From NCBI GenBank assembly GCA_964481885.1, contig CAYZUS010000003.1, positions 1-64,000 on the forward strand: a stretch of 64,000 nt of DNA, read 5' to 3'. Source of the stretch: Fen731 sp964481885. Lineage in GTDB: Bacteria; Actinomycetota; Humimicrobiia; Humimicrobiales; Humimicrobiaceae. Below are positions 38,269-48,144 of the stretch, piece after piece; positions within the stretch are counted from its first letter, which is position 1, and every line of letters begins with the position of its first letter. The translations under genes were made by a program, and so were the position numbers. The notes under the pieces are model-generated. The model was not told the DNA's origin, ran no database searches, and worked only from the letters and a program-made list of their open reading frames with translations.

Positions 38269-39118
38269 CTTTGTCCAACTCCTTTCCCATTTCGGCGGCG
38301 ACAAGATTTATGGCATTATCGATTTCTTCAGGCTCACAGTGCCAGTGGTGAAACTTGTATTTATCTTCACCATAAGGCAGCCCTTTGCATTTTACTGTAT
38401 CTGCAACAATACATGTGGGCCTTCCTTTTTCAAACGGTGCACCGGAAAGCGCGTCAAATATCTGTCCAAAATCATGGCCATTAATGGTCCTTGTTGACCA
38501 TCCAAATGCTTTAAACTTTTCATCAATAGGTGAGCTGTCCATAATATCACTCGTACTGCCGTTTACCTGCAGTCCATTTTTATCCACGATTACTACAAGA
38601 TTATCAGTTTTGTGATGGCCGGCAGCCATTGCAGACTCCCACACGCTTCCTTCGGCACATTCACCGTCGCCAAGAATTACAAAAACCCTGTAATCCTTTT
38701 TATCGAGTCTGGCGCAAAGAGCAATAGCGTTTGCCACCGGAAGCCCGTGTCCCAGGGAACCTGTTGAAAATTCAATCCCGGGAAGCCTTTTTTCCTCCGG
38801 GTGCATTGCCACAGGGGTATCGAATGTGTTGTATTTCCATAATGTTTCTTCAGGAAAATAACCCTGATCAGCAAGCACACTGTAAAGTGCAAGACACTTA
38901 TGGCCCGCTGAAAGTATGAGCCTGTCCCTGTCCGGCCATTTTGGCTGGTCCGGATCATGCTTTAATATTTTATTGTAAAGAACCGTCAGGATATCAAGGC
39001 TCGAAAATGCCCCGCCGATATGGCCCTCCCCGTTTCGCATCATCTTCAGGATATTTTTCCTGCACTTATAGGATCTTTCAATAAGGGTCTGTATATCCTC
39101 CCTTTTAAGTTTCTGCAT
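38258..39118 (-). CDS. Transketolase, N-terminal subunit
   Basis: A 286-aa protein with the thiamine-diphosphate-binding half of transketolase: GEGHIGGAFSSLD, LSAGHKCLALY, GSLGHGLPVA and the cofactor motif GDGECAEGSVWESAM...VDKNGLQ. It transfers two-carbon ketol units between sugar phosphates. GGAAG lies before the ATG. It is the first gene of the leftward operon (transketolase halves, isomerase, SorC, E1 alpha/beta, transaldolase), 113 bp from the putative operator at 39231-39261. Confidence 0.92.
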   Translation of the reverse strand: MQKLKREDIQTLIERSYKCRKNILKMMRNGEGHIGGAFSSLDILTVLYNKILKHDPDQPKWPDRDRLILSAGHKCLALYSVLADQGYFPEETLWKYNTFDTPVAMHPEEKRLPGIEFSTGSLGHGLPVANAIALCARLDKKDYRVFVILGDGECAEGSVWESAMAAGHHKTDNLVVIVDKNGLQVNGSTSDIMDSSPIDEKFKAFGWSTRTINGHDFGQIFDALSGAPFEKGRPTCIVADTVKCKGLPYGEDKYKFHHWHCEPEEIDNAINLVAAEMGKELDKVGK

Positions 39119-39230
39119 TTTTTTTATAACTTCCTTTCAGATTATATAATCCAAACTTTTTTTAAATGTTTTAATCTTAATTTTTTTCCACTTATCCTTT
39201 AAAACCTGCCCCTTTATTTAACTGATTAAG

Positions 39231-39261
39231 TATATGCAATTTATTGCATATTTGCAATAAA
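39231..39261. promoter_or_regulatory. Putative SorC operator, site A
   Basis: It contains the inverted repeat ATATGCAAT-TT-ATTGCATAT (39232-39251, 9-bp arms, no mismatch) and then TGCAATAAA. The outer blocks match site B at 35689 exactly and with equal spacing. It lies upstream of the first operon gene; the rest of the 39119-39455 gap shows nothing else I can identify. Confidence 0.7.
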
Positions 39262-39455
39262 CCAAATAGGTTGGAACACTGGCTTTGGCCATTAAATGTA
39301 CATGAAATAAACAGTATCTGTTCTTAAAATATGGGCAAACTTCGAAATAAAGAATTTACATCAGTAAATCAGTAAAGATGATTCCATACATGTGCACGCC
39401 AAATTCACCTGTGTCAAATTTTTAAATACCGAATAAAAAATATGAGATTGTTTAG

Positions 39456-40427
39456 TTACACTGCAGCTTTGATAAAACTGATTATCCTGGCCTTATCTTC
39501 GCTGTCAAACATGATATCACCTGCAGCCGCATTCTCAAGAGCCTGCTTTTTGTTTCGTGCGCCGCACAATGCAATTACTGCAGGATTGCCAATAAGCCAT
39601 GCTGTTGCAATGTTTCCGATTTGTGCATTATGCTTTTGGGCAACCGGTTTTAAGTATTCATCCAGGAGTGCATTTATCCTCGTTATATTTTCCGGAGAGT
39701 ATCCACGGTCGCCTTTCCTTATGTCACCCTCTGAAAATTTTCGCTGCGGTGTCAGGCTTCCTGTAAGAAGACCTTTTGCAGTAGGACTGTATGCAAGCAT
39801 GGAGACAATGTTTTTTTCACACCACGGCAGCAGACCTTCCTGTACTTCAGTATCTATAAGACTGTATTTTTCCTGGTCTGCATCCAAATCGCCGTTTGCA
39901 GCATACTCTTTTATCTGCTGAAGGTTTGCATTGCTGACCCCAATGGCACGTATTTTACCCTTCTGCTTTGCCTGCATTAAAAATTCCATTGTCTGGTCAA
40001 TTGGCGTTGTGGAGTCCTGCCAGTGAGTCTGATACAGATCAATATAATCTGTGTTTAATCTTTTCAAGCTGTTGTCCAGCTCTTCTTCCATGGATTCTGG
40101 CCCAAGATATCTGTAAATCGGGACCCCCGGATCATAGTCAAAAAAATATGTGCCTTTTTTAAGGTCCCACCTGAGACCGCATTTTGTTGCTATAAAAACA
40201 CTTTCCCTTTTTCCCTTTACGGCTTTTGCAACGATTTCTTCAGAAAGGCCCTGTCCATAAGCCGGTGCAGTATCTATAAAATTTACACCTGCCTCAATAG
40301 ATGACTGGATGGCTTCAATCGAATCTTTCTCATCATTTCCACCCCAAAAATGTCCGCCCGCTGCCCATGCTCCAAAAGCTACTACCGAAACCTTCATGTC
40401 GGTGTTGCCTAATTTAACAAATCTCAT
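39456..40427 (-). CDS. Aldo/keto reductase
   Basis: A 323-aa NADPH-dependent TIM-barrel reductase. The catalytic tetrad is visible: Asp in FIDTAPAYG, Tyr in the same block, Lys in FIATKCGLR and His in LYQTHWQD. The family reduces aldehydes and ketones, including sugars. It is on the same strand as the sugar operon but separated from it by 337 bp including site A, so it may be a separate unit. GGGAGG precedes the ATG. Confidence 0.9.
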   Translation of the reverse strand: MRFVKLGNTDMKVSVVAFGAWAAGGHFWGGNDEKDSIEAIQSSIEAGVNFIDTAPAYGQGLSEEIVAKAVKGKRESVFIATKCGLRWDLKKGTYFFDYDPGVPIYRYLGPESMEEELDNSLKRLNTDYIDLYQTHWQDSTTPIDQTMEFLMQAKQKGKIRAIGVSNANLQQIKEYAANGDLDADQEKYSLIDTEVQEGLLPWCEKNIVSMLAYSPTAKGLLTGSLTPQRKFSEGDIRKGDRGYSPENITRINALLDEYLKPVAQKHNAQIGNIATAWLIGNPAVIALCGARNKKQALENAAAGDIMFDSEDKARIISFIKAAV

Positions 40428-40522
40428 CGTCTCTACCTCCCGAATATCAGGATTGTTATTATTATTTTAGTAATAAAGATTCTGAAAATAAAACATTTTA
40501 CACAGGCTATTATGGCAATACT

Positions 40523-40597
40523 GGTTTTATTTGCCCATACCTTAATTGGTTTTATTTGCCCATACCTTAATTTGTTTTATTTGCCTCTACCATAATG
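40523..40597. repeat. Three tandem 25-bp units
   Basis: Units at 40523-40547, 40548-40572 (identical to the first) and 40573-40597 (diverged) have the form 'ggttttatttgcccatacct'. They lie upstream of the aldo/keto reductase. The surrounding gap 40428-41009 shows no gene. Confidence 0.85.
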
Positions 40598-41009
40598 TAA
40601 CTATGCCATAACATATGTACATATATACTTCAAACCGTTTAAGTCGTAACCCGTTTCTGCTTTATTTTTACATCTGATACAATCGGCATTTGATTTAAAT
40701 CCATAAATGCCTGTGGCAATACTGTGTCAATATAATAATTCTATATATTTTATCAGCATTGCTCTTTTTCTTAAAATAAAAAATGTGGTAATATCTTAAT
40801 TTCGAGCAGTTTATTTGCAGAGAACCTTTTTAAATAATTTGTCATTTGGAAAATATTTTTAGAAACAGGAATTTTTCAGGAAACCGATTAATTTAAGAAT
40901 CATGGTTTTCCAAGGGATTAAGATTATATCCTGAAAAAGTGCGCCCGGAAATAAAACTATTGGTAAAATAAAAGTTAAAAAAATCAAAAAGAAACCACTA
41001 TTTATATAA

Positions 41010-43280
41010 ATGTCCAGATACAGAAGAAAAAACAAGACAAGCAGAAACAGCCATTTGGGCCTGAAGATATTTCTATCTATATTTGCAGTATTTGCCCTTG
41101 CTTCAGTATTGGTTGGTGCAACATTGGGCAGCCTTGCCTTTACGGCAGGAACCATAGTTACAGATTTTGTTGACAGCCTGCCAAAGCTTGAAGAGTTTCC
41201 GGCAACCCAGGGAGCTTTGACATCAAAAATATTTGCAGCAGACGGCACTTTGATTGCGACACTGCATGGTGAGGAGAACAGGGAGCTGGTTTCCCTGGAA
41301 CAGATGCCTAAAAATCTTGTAAACGCCGCAATCTCAATTGAAGATGAGAGGTTTTACAAACACACAGGCTTTGATCTTGAGGGCATTGCCAGGGCATTTC
41401 TTATTAATATGCAGGCCGGAGAGACAAAAGAAGGCGCAAGCACTATCACCCAGCAGGTAATCACCAGCATTTATATCCCCCAGGGCAAGACCATTAAAAC
41501 ATATGACAGGAAAATAAAAGAAGCAGCGCTTGCTTACCAGCTCGAAAAAATATATACAAAGGATGAAATCCTTGAAATGTATCTCAACACTATTTATCTG
41601 GGCGAGGGCGCATATGGGATGCAGGCCGCGGCAAAAGCCTATTTTAATAAAGATATAGAGTATTTGAGCCTTTCAGAATGTGCCACGCTTGCAGGTATCA
41701 TCCAGTCTCCTAATTATTATTCACCTTATTTAAATATGAAGGAGGCTTTTGAAAGAAGAAACATCGTACTTGGCAAAATGTTCGAATTGGGCTACATAAA
41801 TAAAAATGACTATGAAGAGGCTGTCGCCAAGCAGATAATAACACAGAGGCCTTTTGAAGAGCAGCAGACAAACTTTGCCCCTTATTTCGTTGAATATGTA
41901 AAACAGCTGCTCATTGCAAAATACGGGGTCAATAAAATCTTTACCGGAGGATATAATATTTATACCACACTTGAGCCGGAAATGCAGGTTGCAGCGGAAG
42001 ACTCCATCAAGCAGATTCTGTATGACCCTGAGGACCCGTCTGCGGCGCTTGTTGCAATGGAACCCCAAACCGGTTATATAAGGGCAATGGTTGGCGGAAA
42101 AGACTTTGGGAATTTAAAGTTTAACCTTGCCACTCAGGCAAAAAGGCAGCCTGGTTCAACCTTTAAGGTGTTTGCGCTTATAGCGGCGCTTGAGCAGGGC
42201 ATAAGCCCTTATATGACTTTTAATCCTAACGGAACAATCATGTATGATATCGTGGGCAGCGAGCCCTGGCTGATATCAAATTACAGCGGTGAATCTTACG
42301 AAACAAGTGAAATGACTGTTATAGACGCAACTGTAAGTTCGGTAAATGATGTATATGCACAGCTTATCATGAAGATAGGCGGCTACATTGTTTCAAAGAT
42401 AGCAAACGATATGGGCATTGAGACACCTCTTGAGGGATTCCCTGCAATAGGGCTTGGCGGATTAACAACCGGAGTTTCTCCTCTCGAAGTTTGCACTGCT
42501 TTTTCCACTATTGCAGATTACGGAGTTAAGCATCAGCCTATAGCTATTTTAAAAGTCACAGATAAGGATGGCACGATAATTGATGAATTCGCAACTGAGA
42601 GTACTCAGGCTATATCTGCGATAACAGCTTACAGGGCAATAGAGATAATGAAACAGGTCGTTCAGCGTGGGACAGGCACGCGTTCAAGGCTTGCAGACAG
42701 GCCTTCTGCAGGAAAAACCGGAACCACCCAGGAAGCAGAAAATGCCTGGTTTACAGGGTTTACCACAAATCTTGTCGCATGCGTATGGATGGGATACCCT
42801 GAGATGAATAAGAAAATGACAGTGATACACGATCAACGTGTACAGGGCGGCGCCCAGCCTGCCATGATCTGGAAGCTCTTTATGGAAAGAGCAACAATTA
42901 ACCTACCTGTAGAGGATTTTGTCAGACCGGCAGAAGACAAGATAAGTATCCAGGTAACCACAAACCCTGAAACAGGGGAAGTAATGATTCCTAACAGGTT
43001 TACACCTGTCGAGCAGATATCGATAGTAGAGGTACGTTATGGAAATGAACCCACTGTGCAGGCTCCCATAATGCCTGAATTTCTGCCTATCCTGCCCAAC
43101 GTGACAAACCTTCCGATTGCGGAGGCAAACAATATTCTTTTCCAGGCAGGATACACACACGTTGAATTCATAAAAGAGAAATTTGACGGGGTTCCCCCGG
43201 GTTATACGCACAGGCAGGATCCCTCATTTGATCTTCCCATTGAGAGGATAAGAATGATAAAGGTCTGGTATAATCCTTAA
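41010..43280 (+). CDS. Class A penicillin-binding protein (PBP1A type) with PASTA domain
   Basis: A 756-aa bifunctional peptidoglycan synthase. A basic N-terminus and one membrane helix (about 20-45) precede the GT51 glycosyltransferase (catalytic E111 in EDERF; GASTITQQ; YLNTIYLGEGAYG). The transpeptidase has S383 in STFK, the SVN motif in SSVNDVYA, and KTG at 569-571. The C-terminal about 70 residues form a PASTA domain (LPNVTNLPIAEANNILFQAGY), found mainly in Gram-positive bacteria. Stand-alone gene, with AT-rich sequence and a weak ribosome-binding site in front of the ATG at 41010. Confidence 0.93.
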   Translation: MSRYRRKNKTSRNSHLGLKIFLSIFAVFALASVLVGATLGSLAFTAGTIVTDFVDSLPKLEEFPATQGALTSKIFAADGTLIATLHGEENRELVSLEQMPKNLVNAAISIEDERFYKHTGFDLEGIARAFLINMQAGETKEGASTITQQVITSIYIPQGKTIKTYDRKIKEAALAYQLEKIYTKDEILEMYLNTIYLGEGAYGMQAAAKAYFNKDIEYLSLSECATLAGIIQSPNYYSPYLNMKEAFERRNIVLGKMFELGYINKNDYEEAVAKQIITQRPFEEQQTNFAPYFVEYVKQLLIAKYGVNKIFTGGYNIYTTLEPEMQVAAEDSIKQILYDPEDPSAALVAMEPQTGYIRAMVGGKDFGNLKFNLATQAKRQPGSTFKVFALIAALEQGISPYMTFNPNGTIMYDIVGSEPWLISNYSGESYETSEMTVIDATVSSVNDVYAQLIMKIGGYIVSKIANDMGIETPLEGFPAIGLGGLTTGVSPLEVCTAFSTIADYGVKHQPIAILKVTDKDGTIIDEFATESTQAISAITAYRAIEIMKQVVQRGTGTRSRLADRPSAGKTGTTQEAENAWFTGFTTNLVACVWMGYPEMNKKMTVIHDQRVQGGAQPAMIWKLFMERATINLPVEDFVRPAEDKISIQVTTNPETGEVMIPNRFTPVEQISIVEVRYGNEPTVQAPIMPEFLPILPNVTNLPIAEANNILFQAGYTHVEFIKEKFDGVPPGYTHRQDPSFDLPIERIRMIKVWYNP

Positions 43281-43421
43281 ACCTTATTTGGTTAAAATTT
43301 CCTGATAAATCTGCCTTTTAAATGCTCTGAATTATTTAACAGCGTCCCACTATTATAGGTTCGAATTGCGCCAACAGGAAAACAATACAACCTAACAGAT
43401 AAAGCTCATCAGATATTAAGT

Positions 43422-46109
43422 TTAATAACCTCTTTTTTTAGGCCTTATATACAGGAAATATACAAATAAAACAATAATTGCTATTGCCAGTAATGCTGCG
43501 CCAATTATGATCCAGATAAAATATTGAGCAGAGGGCGGAATTACTGATACATCAAACGAGACAGAATCAGTCGAATTTCCATCAACAATAACCGGAATGA
43601 CGATCCTGTAATTGCCGCTTTGAACCTTGTCTTCAAGTTCTATCGCAAGGACTATACTGCTCTCCGAGCCGGCATCGAGTGTCTTGTTGCCATTTATCTT
43701 AACTGATTTTATTATCCTGTTGTCAGCTTCTTTGGTATTATACTTCAGCAAATCAATAGCAATCTGTTTTGCTAAAGCAGCCTTTGACACTACTTTAAAG
43801 TTTGCCTGGGCACTTGTGGCATTTTCTTCAAACGCAACAATTCCATCCGGTTTGGAAATTGAAAGCTCTCTGGCAAAAACAGTTTCAGAAAAAACAGGAA
43901 CAGACTGGCCCGTTTTAGTCTTGTAATCTGCAGTAATCTTTAATTTATACTGGCCCATAAGACCAGACCCTGGAAGTATTATCGAAGCTACCCCGTCTGC
44001 AGCTTTCAAATCCCCACTTGCAGCATTGCCGTCATCTGCCAGAACGCCGTTGCTTTCGATACCATCCGGCGATGTAACAGAATATTTAAACTCAGCAGGG
44101 TTGTTGTCTTCAAAGTTTGCTCTTATCGTAGTGCTGCCTGTAACAAACAGATTGTTTTCAACCACAATCTTTAAACTCTGCGCCTTGGAAAGATAGAACC
44201 CTGTTTTTATTGCAGTGCATGCCGGAACAGTCATCAAGGAAGCGTCTCTTATAAAAAACTCCAGTTCATAGAATCCTTCGAGTGTTGTGTTCTGGAGAGC
44301 GGCGCTGTAGACTCCGTCACCACCTGACTTATCTGCACCCTCGCCATTATCCAGAAGTACAAGTTCAGAAGCCTTGTCTCCGTTGGGCCTTGCAAGACTA
44401 AACGTCAGTTTGTAATTCTCAGGGTTAAGTTCCTGGTCCGTTTTTTCACTCTTATCAAGCTTTACTTCTACTGTCATGGGCCTATCCAGATTATAATTAT
44501 CCTCTGAAGGCTCAAGCACCGTGATTTTTCCCGGAAACTCAACAAATTCAAGGGTTACGCTTTTACCGGCAACCGAACCGGTAGGAATATGGCTGATCTG
44601 GAAGTTAAAAGTATGGTTTCCTTTCAGATCCTGCCCTTCAAAGTTACCTGTAAACTGCCCGTCACCTGCTATAGTGTCTGCTTTGCTGCCATCATCAGTC
44701 AAATCAGCAGTTGCAGAAACGGCTCCGGAAGGGTCAAGGACATTTGCAGATATTTTAAAATCGCCGGTAAATTCTTTAAGCTCTCCAGCACTGTTTTTTA
44801 AGATATCAAGTTTTAAAAGCAGTTTTGCATCAGAAGTATAGACTGAATATTGAGGATCCGAAATAAAAGCATCTGCTATATCATAGACAAATATTGCATC
44901 GCCACTTATTTTGTATGCCCAATCCCCTTCCTGGGGAGATATCACCTTTCCTATTTTAAACAAAGCCTCTTCAGTATAATCATCAAATGACGCCATGTCT
45001 CCTGAAGGTGTCGTAAGCATTATCTGGGGGACGGTATTGAAGTTATTTTGAAGGGCAATAACTATCATGTCTTTTATATAAGTGCCCACCGGAATTGAAC
45101 TGCTTAAATCCGTTGAGTCTGGCTGCTCCTGTATTTTTATAAACCTGCTGGTTAAGTTTTTTAATATTTCAATAAAGGCTGACCTTATGTCTTTGGCTTC
45201 TTTTGCCTGCCAGCTTATTCCTCCGGTAATTGAAGCAATTTGCTCCAGCAAACTTGTATCTGCCTCCTGAGTAAATGCAATGGGATAAATTGCAATTTCA
45301 GCATTACCATATTTATAACATAAGTCCTTAAGTTCGCTCTTATAATTCTCAAGAGTACCATCCTGTGCCGAGGAAGTATCCAGGTTTTCCAGGGTTGAAG
45401 AATCCTGGGAATCTTTGCTGACGGCGGCAGAACCATCCATAAAATTTATATTATCACTGCCTTCTGCATTTTCACTTTTAATACTGCTGTTATTCTTAAC
45501 CGGCTCATCCTTAACCGGACGTCCCGGGCCATCCTGAGCAGTTGTATCAGTGGTAGTTTCCCTTGGGGGTTTTTGCTCTTCCTGTGTCGTTGCCGGTATA
45601 TCATCAACAGTGAGTGAACCGTCGGTCAGAAAAATGACAACTGTTTTCTTTTTTGTCTCCCTTGAATCCAGCATCTGTTTTATTTTATCAAGCGCACCTT
45701 TCATGTCAGTGATACTCTGGTTACTCGTTATCTTGCTTATTGCAGCGCTTATGCTTTTTTCATTGCCGCTGATTTCAGTCAATTGCTGGTAGATATTTAC
45801 TGTCTCACCAAAGCCTGAAACAAGCACCCTGCTCCCGGGATTCATTGTCTCAGCAAGGTAAACAAACAATTTGGCTGCATCAATGCGCCTGTTTGCAGAA
45901 TCGTTTCTTTTCATGCTTCCTGATTCATCAATGACAAGCACATAGTCATAGCTTAAAACAGCATCAGAAACGGCACTTTCGCCTGCCAGGTCATGCAGTC
46001 TGCCTGTTATTAAAGGATACATTTGAAAAGTAAAAACGAGGGCAAGAAGTGTCAGGCCTGCAAATAAATATTTTAGCAAAAAAAAGAACTTGTTATTTTT
46101 TCTTTTCAT
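43422..46109 (-). CDS. Membrane-anchored von Willebrand factor A-domain protein
   Basis: An 895-aa surface protein with one membrane helix near each end (about 12-35 and about 866-888). The VWA domain (about 55-325) has the metal-binding MIDAS residues D61, S63 and S65 in DESGSM, a threonine in SITDMKG, and an aspartate in FLTDGS. A Ser/Asp/Glu-rich low-complexity stretch (about 175-270) interrupts the VWA fold. Three repeats of DDG/DNG...GDGVYS type (about 465, 590, 705) are beta-sandwich modules seen in secreted proteins. Probably an adhesion or envelope-stress component. No MoxR ATPase or DUF58 partner is adjacent. Confidence 0.85.
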   Translation of the reverse strand: MKRKNNKFFFLLKYLFAGLTLLALVFTFQMYPLITGRLHDLAGESAVSDAVLSYDYVLVIDESGSMKRNDSANRRIDAAKLFVYLAETMNPGSRVLVSGFGETVNIYQQLTEISGNEKSISAAISKITSNQSITDMKGALDKIKQMLDSRETKKKTVVIFLTDGSLTVDDIPATTQEEQKPPRETTTDTTAQDGPGRPVKDEPVKNNSSIKSENAEGSDNINFMDGSAAVSKDSQDSSTLENLDTSSAQDGTLENYKSELKDLCYKYGNAEIAIYPIAFTQEADTSLLEQIASITGGISWQAKEAKDIRSAFIEILKNLTSRFIKIQEQPDSTDLSSSIPVGTYIKDMIVIALQNNFNTVPQIMLTTPSGDMASFDDYTEEALFKIGKVISPQEGDWAYKISGDAIFVYDIADAFISDPQYSVYTSDAKLLLKLDILKNSAGELKEFTGDFKISANVLDPSGAVSATADLTDDGSKADTIAGDGQFTGNFEGQDLKGNHTFNFQISHIPTGSVAGKSVTLEFVEFPGKITVLEPSEDNYNLDRPMTVEVKLDKSEKTDQELNPENYKLTFSLARPNGDKASELVLLDNGEGADKSGGDGVYSAALQNTTLEGFYELEFFIRDASLMTVPACTAIKTGFYLSKAQSLKIVVENNLFVTGSTTIRANFEDNNPAEFKYSVTSPDGIESNGVLADDGNAASGDLKAADGVASIILPGSGLMGQYKLKITADYKTKTGQSVPVFSETVFARELSISKPDGIVAFEENATSAQANFKVVSKAALAKQIAIDLLKYNTKEADNRIIKSVKINGNKTLDAGSESSIVLAIELEDKVQSGNYRIVIPVIVDGNSTDSVSFDVSVIPPSAQYFIWIIIGAALLAIAIIVLFVYFLYIRPKKRGY

Positions 46110-46350
46110 TTTTTTGTTTGTTTTGTTTGGTTTATATTGATTTATTGTTTGGTTTATAATAATTTTATTTAGTTTGTTTGTACTAATTTATGGCCGGTTT
46201 ATGCTAATTTATTATTAGCTGATGGTTTGCCTCTGCTTTATGATTTGTTTCTACTTGTTTCTTGTCAATTATTAGTCTGTTTTTGCTCTGATTATGCTCT
46301 GATTATGCTGAGTTTTTATGGATTTTTAATTTGCTTACAGACTTAACTTT

Positions 46351-47349
46351 TTAAAAATATCTTATAGGAATATCACAAGGTGAAACCAGCAGCCTTTTGT
46401 GCTCTTCGTTGAGTCTTAAGATACTTACAGAACACCCTTCCATATCAAGTGACGTGCAGAAATTATTTACGTAAGTCTTGAAAATTTTAATTTTTCTGTT
46501 TTTTATTAATGTATGCGCTATGCCTGCGGCAATATATAGCTCGCTTATTGGTGTGCCTCCAAGTCCGTTTATCATGATTGCCACTTCATCTCCCGAAATA
46601 AAAGGCAGGTCCTCGAGAACTGCGTCAGTGATGATTTTCATAATCTCATCGGCAGGCATAAACTTTAACCTCTGCCTTCCTGGTTCACCGTGAAGGCCCA
46701 CGCCAAGCTCCAGGTCATCATCCCCAAGTTCAAATGTTGGAGAGCCCTTCGCAGGAGTTGTGCAGGATTTAAGTGCAAAGCCCATTGTCCTTACATTATC
46801 ATTTAACTGCATGGCAAGTTTTTTAAGGCTTGAAAGATCTGCCCCTTCTTCCTGGGATTTGGCTCCTACAATTTTGTAGACAAACATGGCGCCGGCAACT
46901 CCACGCCTTCCGGCGGTCCAGGTGCTGTCTTTTACGGCCACGTCGTCATTTATTATAACCGTGTCAACATCAGGCCCGCCCTCAAATGCAAGCATCTCGC
47001 TGGCCATCTCAAAATTGGCCCTGTCGCCGGTATAGTTTTTTACAAGAAACAGTACTCCTCTTCCCCGGTCAACAAGCCTCGCGGCATCCACAATGGCATC
47101 GAGAGTGGGAGCTGCAAAAACAGGCCCTGCGCATGCAGCATCAAGCATTCCTCTGCCAACATAAAAAGCCTGGTCGGGTTCGTGCCCGCTCCCTGAACCT
47201 GAGATTATGGCGACCTTATTTAAATACGGGTCCTTCCTGTAGACTATTCTTTTATCATAAAGCACCCCGATTTTTTCAGGATTTGAAAGTTCCAGGCCTC
47301 TAAGCATTTCACAAACAAAATCGTCGGGTTTATTTATTATCTTTTTCAT
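46351..47349 (-). CDS. dhaK: Dihydroxyacetone kinase, substrate-binding subunit DhaK
   Basis: A 332-aa DhaK: the dihydroxyacetone site GSGSGHEP (51-58), VKNYTGDRANFEMA, and the covalent-binding histidine in GVGLHGEPG. Together with DhaL it phosphorylates dihydroxyacetone or a related ketose. It starts within the stop of dhaL (TAATG), so the two are translationally coupled. No DhaM/EI-type phosphotransfer protein is next to it, so the phosphate donor (PEP chain or ATP) is undetermined. The spacing of 241 bp behind it (46110-46350) is T-rich with no gene. Confidence 0.92.
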   Translation of the reverse strand: MKKIINKPDDFVCEMLRGLELSNPEKIGVLYDKRIVYRKDPYLNKVAIISGSGSGHEPDQAFYVGRGMLDAACAGPVFAAPTLDAIVDAARLVDRGRGVLFLVKNYTGDRANFEMASEMLAFEGGPDVDTVIINDDVAVKDSTWTAGRRGVAGAMFVYKIVGAKSQEEGADLSSLKKLAMQLNDNVRTMGFALKSCTTPAKGSPTFELGDDDLELGVGLHGEPGRQRLKFMPADEIMKIITDAVLEDLPFISGDEVAIMINGLGGTPISELYIAAGIAHTLIKNRKIKIFKTYVNNFCTSLDMEGCSVSILRLNEEHKRLLVSPCDIPIRYF

Positions 47350-47990
47350 TAATTGAACCTCCTGTAAGCTTCAAGGGCTCCCTCAAATATAAGCACTATC
47401 ACAAGTGAGCCGGGGTCCCTGTTACCCCTGCTTCTTTCCCCGACATAGGATGCCCGCCCTTTCCTTGCAACCATGTCTATCGTCCGGTCGGAACCCTCTT
47501 TTGCTGCTGCATATGCGCCCTCAAGAAGCTGCAGAGTTGTGACCTGCCCGGTTTCGTATAATGCCTGAATGGTTGCAATGGCAGGTTCCAGCGAATCGAC
47601 CAGGGTCTTGTCATTGATTTGGGTATTTCCGCCCCTTCTTTTAATAACACCGAGTGCCATATTTAAAGCTTTTATCCAGTCTGCCGGCTGTGGATCTCTA
47701 TTATCACCGATGCTTTTGCCTGTCTCGATAAAACCTGTTCCAAGCATTGCCCCGGACGTGCCCCCAATGGTATAGGCAAGGGTAAATCCCACTTTTTTAA
47801 GCATGTCCCCCACTTCAAGTCCACTCAGCTCGCCGCCTGCCTTTAGAACAGCTTCAAATCCCCTCCTGATTCCGGAGCCACAGTCAGCATCACCCATTGA
47901 ATCCAGTTCTGTAAGAATTTTTTCTGCATCTATCAGTTTTTTACTGATTAAATCTATTACACCGGCTAAAACATCTTTTTGTGTGGTCAT
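47349..47990 (-). CDS. dhaL: Dihydroxyacetone kinase, ADP-binding subunit DhaL
   Basis: A 213-aa all-helical DhaL: the metal/nucleotide residues LDSMGDADCGSGIRRG near residue 30, GGTSGAMLGTGF, and the C-terminal GRASYVGERSRGNRDPGS loop. It holds the nucleotide that phosphorylates the substrate bound by DhaK. It is the first gene of a two-gene operon, divergent from gltX across 154 bp. Confidence 0.93.
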   Translation of the reverse strand: MTTQKDVLAGVIDLISKKLIDAEKILTELDSMGDADCGSGIRRGFEAVLKAGGELSGLEVGDMLKKVGFTLAYTIGGTSGAMLGTGFIETGKSIGDNRDPQPADWIKALNMALGVIKRRGGNTQINDKTLVDSLEPAIATIQALYETGQVTTLQLLEGAYAAAKEGSDRTIDMVARKGRASYVGERSRGNRDPGSLVIVLIFEGALEAYRRFN

Positions 47991-48144
47991 TGGCGCCTTT
48001 TCTTCTTTAAAAAAATTTATTGAAATTGTATTGAAATTATATCTGGTTTGTGTAAATTTTAATTTTTATTTAATGTAAAATCAATTTATAATTTATTATA
48101 GTTTAAGAGCTTATACTCAAAATAAAATATATATTCAAAATAAC

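Noticed and set aside
40523..40597. 25-bp repeats as further SorC operators
   Set aside because: The reverse complement of the unit resembles TGCAATAAACC only loosely and lacks the conserved bipartite spacing seen at the two proposed sites.
43358..43365. Another copy of the GGTTCGAA repeat between PBP and VWA genes
   Set aside because: Only the 8-base GGTTCGAA is shared; the rest of the core and the CCCAGCCA tail are missing.
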